From Flavobacteriales bacterium (lineage in GTDB: Bacteria > Bacteroidota > Bacteroidia > Flavobacteriales > BACL11), in contig NZWA01000006.1 in NCBI GenBank assembly GCA_002697505.1, positions 1 through 16,791 of the forward strand: 16,791 nucleotides of DNA. The letters run 5' to 3'. A program made the position numbers and the translations under genes. Below the pieces are notes generated by a model, which was given only the letters and a program-made list of their open reading frames with translations, searched no databases and was not told the origin of the DNA. Positions within the stretch are counted from its first letter, which is position 1; each line of letters opens with the position of its first letter. This document shows, one piece after another, positions 14,751 through 16,791 of the stretch.

Positions 14751-15376
14751 TGAAAAATTTAGAACAATACGAAAAAGTTAGAGAAGTTCCTTTTACTAAG
14801 CAAGACTTAATTGATTTTGAAGACCAAATAGTTTCATTGTGGGAAAATGGAAAGATAAAGGCACCAGTTCATTTATCGAATGGTAATGAAGAACCATTGA
14901 TAGAAATTTTCAGTAGAATAGATTATAATGATTATGTGTTTTCTACTTGGAGAAGTCATTATCACGCACTATTACACGGACTACCAACAGATTGGATTGA
15001 ATCTGAAATATTAAAAGGTAAGTCAATATCATTATGTAATCTTGACCATAACTTTTATTCATCAGCAATCGTTACAGGTATTTTACCAATCGCACTTGGA
15101 ACTGCTATTGGATTAAAACGACAGGGTTCTAAACAAAAAGTGTGGTGTTTGATTGGAGATATGACATTTGAAACAGGTATATTTTATGAAGTTCATAAAT
15201 ATGCAAGAAACTTTGACTTACCACTATACTTTGTCGTAGAAGATAATAAAGTTTCTACACAAACACCAACAAAAGCAACTTGGAATAAAATAAAAGATAT
15301 TCCGGATGATGTAGTTCACTATAAATACAAATCTAAATATCCACACTATGGGACAGGTAAATGGGTCGTATTTTAA
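14750..15376 (+). CDS. ThDP-dependent E1-alpha-like enzyme, short form
   Basis: I take the ATG at 14750 (TAATG overlap with the previous stop) rather than the upstream TTG at 14732. The 208-residue product follows the E1-alpha pattern of 2-oxoacid/acetoin dehydrogenases: DYVFSTWRSHYHALLHG (61-77, like the 'HRSHAHYLAKG' type segment), PIALGTAIGLKR (113-124), and VWCLIGDMTFETGIFYEV (131-148) leading to VVEDNKVST (162-170). The GD(136-137)...E141...N166 layout is the thiamine diphosphate/Mg2+ motif, with the usual second Gly as Met and the first Asn of NN as Asp. At about 208 residues it is much shorter than ordinary E1-alpha (over 300). No beta (pyrimidine-binding) partner lies in the window; it may lie downstream. 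Use in branched or keto-sugar synthesis is inferred from context. Its end overlaps the next gene by 16 bases. Confidence 0.65.
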   Translation: MKNLEQYEKVREVPFTKQDLIDFEDQIVSLWENGKIKAPVHLSNGNEEPLIEIFSRIDYNDYVFSTWRSHYHALLHGLPTDWIESEILKGKSISLCNLDHNFYSSAIVTGILPIALGTAIGLKRQGSKQKVWCLIGDMTFETGIFYEVHKYARNFDLPLYFVVEDNKVSTQTPTKATWNKIKDIPDDVVHYKYKSKYPHYGTGKWVVF

Positions 15377-16665
15377 ATCTAATATACAAAGACTGGTATA
15401 AAGATACTCATTTACCAAACGGACTTACTCGGTTTGAAGTTAGTAAGATTAATGAGTTATCAAGTAAAACCAAGACCGACAAGTCAGAAGTAGATATGTT
15501 AATAGATTTGGGACTAAGACCTAATTGTAAAATAGGGCCATTTTTAAGTACAGATTTACTTAAAGAGTTTGAAATAAACTTTGTTAGACTTGAAGATATT
15601 AAAGATGGTGAGATTTATCTTTATGTAATTGAATTACTACACCAAACTGGACTATATCGTTCACTACCACAAATACCAGATGAAATTATTGACTTAGTAA
15701 ACCAAGACAGATGCTTTGTTATATATGATTATGAGCACGAAGGTCAATTTGATTATGACTTTTTCAAACAATGGTATCAACATTGTGTTAAACAAGAGGG
15801 ATACTCACATATAAAATATAATAATTTCTATGTTTTAACCGGAGATTTAAATTATGATAAACAATTGGGAGATGATGTTGAAATTAATTTTGTTCCTTCA
15901 TTACACTTTGTAGAGTTGTGTGGGGCAGAGGCGGTGGATATGGTTGAGGGAGTTAGTAGTAAACCAAACTTTAAAGTTCGTAGTGTTGATGAAATAGATG
16001 TGTCTAAAAAAACAAAACACTTTTTATCATACAACAGAAATTGTCAGAAAGACCATAGAAAGTCATTAGGTGCATATTTTGAACACAATAACTTATGGAA
16101 GAGTAATCATATAAGTTTTTTAAAAGGAAGTTGGACAAATGATACAATACCAGAAATGTTGCCTGACGATTATTTAGAATCTTGTAAGAGTTTAGATAAA
16201 ATGGATATCGTAGAATTAGATACTAAACATTTAAAGGATAAGTTTGGATTTGGAACATCATTCACAGATATGTGGGAATTTTATCAAGAAACCTTTTTAA
16301 GTGTAGTTTCTGAAACTTTATTTGATGAATCAATATTTTTGTCAGAAAAAATTTGTAAACCAATATTAAGTTTACACCCTTTTATTATTATTAGTTCACC
16401 AAGAATGATTCAAAAATTACATCAATTAGGATTTAAAACTTTTGAACCTTTTATATCGGAAAAGTATGATGATGTTATTAACCAAAAAGAAAGATTAGAA
16501 TTAGTATTTAAAGAATTGGATAAATTTAGAAACAAACCCATTGAAGAATTACAAGACTGGTTTGAAAGTATAAAACCAACATTAAAACATAACCAAGAGG
16601 TTTTGTTAAAAATGGGTAAAGAAAAATCAAGTAAAGTAAAATTTTTGGAGAAACTATATGACTAA
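15361..16665 (+). CDS. putative glycosyltransferase of the RPHR/TEK family (third member)
   Basis: This 434-residue protein shares its C-terminal half with the gene at 11766: FLSYNRNCQKDHRKSLGAYFEHNNL (221-245, RPHR replaced by KDHR), FLSVVSETLF (312-321), LSEKICKPI (327-335), HPFIIISSP (339-347) and QLGFKTFEPFISEKYD (355-370), then a charged helical tail. The N-terminal 215 residues do not resemble the other members, as expected if the acceptor-binding half diverged. A GT-B type glycosyltransferase is the working call, by the GT10-like Glu-Lys...Pro pattern. The ATG at 15361 has an AGG four bases upstream and overlaps the ThDP gene by 16 bases. A TATAAATA octamer at 15320-15327, inside that gene, might serve as its late promoter, but could be chance. 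Confidence 0.55.
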   Translation: MGRILNLIYKDWYKDTHLPNGLTRFEVSKINELSSKTKTDKSEVDMLIDLGLRPNCKIGPFLSTDLLKEFEINFVRLEDIKDGEIYLYVIELLHQTGLYRSLPQIPDEIIDLVNQDRCFVIYDYEHEGQFDYDFFKQWYQHCVKQEGYSHIKYNNFYVLTGDLNYDKQLGDDVEINFVPSLHFVELCGAEAVDMVEGVSSKPNFKVRSVDEIDVSKKTKHFLSYNRNCQKDHRKSLGAYFEHNNLWKSNHISFLKGSWTNDTIPEMLPDDYLESCKSLDKMDIVELDTKHLKDKFGFGTSFTDMWEFYQETFLSVVSETLFDESIFLSEKICKPILSLHPFIIISSPRMIQKLHQLGFKTFEPFISEKYDDVINQKERLELVFKELDKFRNKPIEELQDWFESIKPTLKHNQEVLLKMGKEKSSKVKFLEKLYD

Positions 16666-16791
16666 AATATTAATCACAGGAGCATCAGGTATGATTGGAA
16701 AGTATCTGGTTGATATGTGTTTAGACAAAGGATATTATGTAAGAGCAACAGATATTCGTTATGATGATAGATATGATATCTATGTAAAAAA
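16658..16791 (+). CDS. NAD-dependent epimerase/dehydratase (extended SDR), N-terminal fragment
   Basis: The ATG at 16658 overlaps the preceding TAA by 8 bases and has GGAG at 16647-16650 seven bases upstream. The 44 visible residues begin MTKILITGASGMIGKYL, a Rossmann beta-alpha unit with the TGxxGxxG dinucleotide-binding motif of extended short-chain dehydrogenases, followed by a helix (VDMCLDKGYYV) and ATDIR, whose Asp ends the second strand and favours NAD. The family includes UDP-glucose 4-epimerase, GDP-mannose dehydratase and GDP-fucose synthase. The gene runs off the window, so the catalytic YxxxK and the exact reaction cannot be seen. Near the RmlC-like gene, nucleotide-sugar remodelling is the clear expectation. 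Confidence 0.8.
   Translation, partial: MTKILITGASGMIGKYLVDMCLDKGYYVRATDIRYDDRYDIYVK

Noticed and set aside
15320..15327. TATAAATA inside the ThDP gene, also at 12029 and 13144 within genes.
   Set aside because: All are in coding sequence (for example the HYKYK codons); several chance matches are expected in such AT-rich DNA. Only the intergenic copy is kept as a feature.

Overview
The window is AT-rich DNA (roughly one third G+C by eye) in which every supported gene lies on the + strand. Genes are packed as a run of ATGA, TAATG or short overlaps, with no gap longer than 86 bases. No tRNA, rRNA, CRISPR array, transposase or long repeat was seen. Gene content (a phage-structural-type protein with a Hint domain, a twitch-domain radical SAM protein, small ORFs among sugar enzymes) and a T4-type late promoter motif best fit a large tailed phage of a marine bacterium (cyanophage- or pelagiphage-like myovirus). 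A bacterial surface-polysaccharide island is a weaker alternative, and no terminase, capsid or polymerase gene lies in the window to settle it.

Layout. 1-497: C-terminal part of a GT-B glycosyltransferase. 509-1909: Hint-domain protein with serine/glycine/threonine-rich beta-type flanks, probably a virion appendage protein. 1910-1917: TATAAATA late-promoter-like box. 1936-4519: class I methyltransferase, SPASM/radical SAM protein and GT-A glycosyltransferase, joined by ATGA overlaps. 4570-4758: 62-residue protein. 4758-7612: two tandem paralogous beta-1,4-galactosyltransferase-like (GT7) proteins, each with a LamG-like domain inserted inside the catalytic domain. 7612-9024: twitch-domain radical SAM protein. 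9018-9734: stand-alone LamG-like protein. 9731-13762: a two-gene unit (putative glycosyltransferase plus SGNH-fold protein) present twice in succession. 13763-13848: a non-coding gap with a palindrome, a foldable RNA element and a strong ribosome binding site. 13849-16791: RmlC-like epimerase, unknown 133-residue protein, ThDP-dependent E1-alpha-like protein, a third member of the RPHR/TEK putative glycosyltransferase family, and the start of an NAD-dependent sugar epimerase.

Together the genes look like a glycan-making and glycan-decorating cassette: nucleotide-sugar modification (RmlC-like, SDR, possibly the ThDP enzyme), transfer (GT-A, GT-B, GT7 and RPHR/TEK proteins), and decoration (methyltransferase, SGNH proteins, radical SAM proteins). 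Its position beside a Hint-domain structural-type protein suggests modification of the virion or of the host surface; that is inference.

The most notable observations are: (i) the LamG-like domain splitting a GT7 catalytic domain in two adjacent genes; (ii) complete absence of GATC in 16.8 kb, with Asp always GAC where the next codon begins with C; (iii) the duplicated two-gene module; (iv) the structured leader before the epimerase gene; (v) a Hint domain with intact processing residues but Lys at the +1 position.
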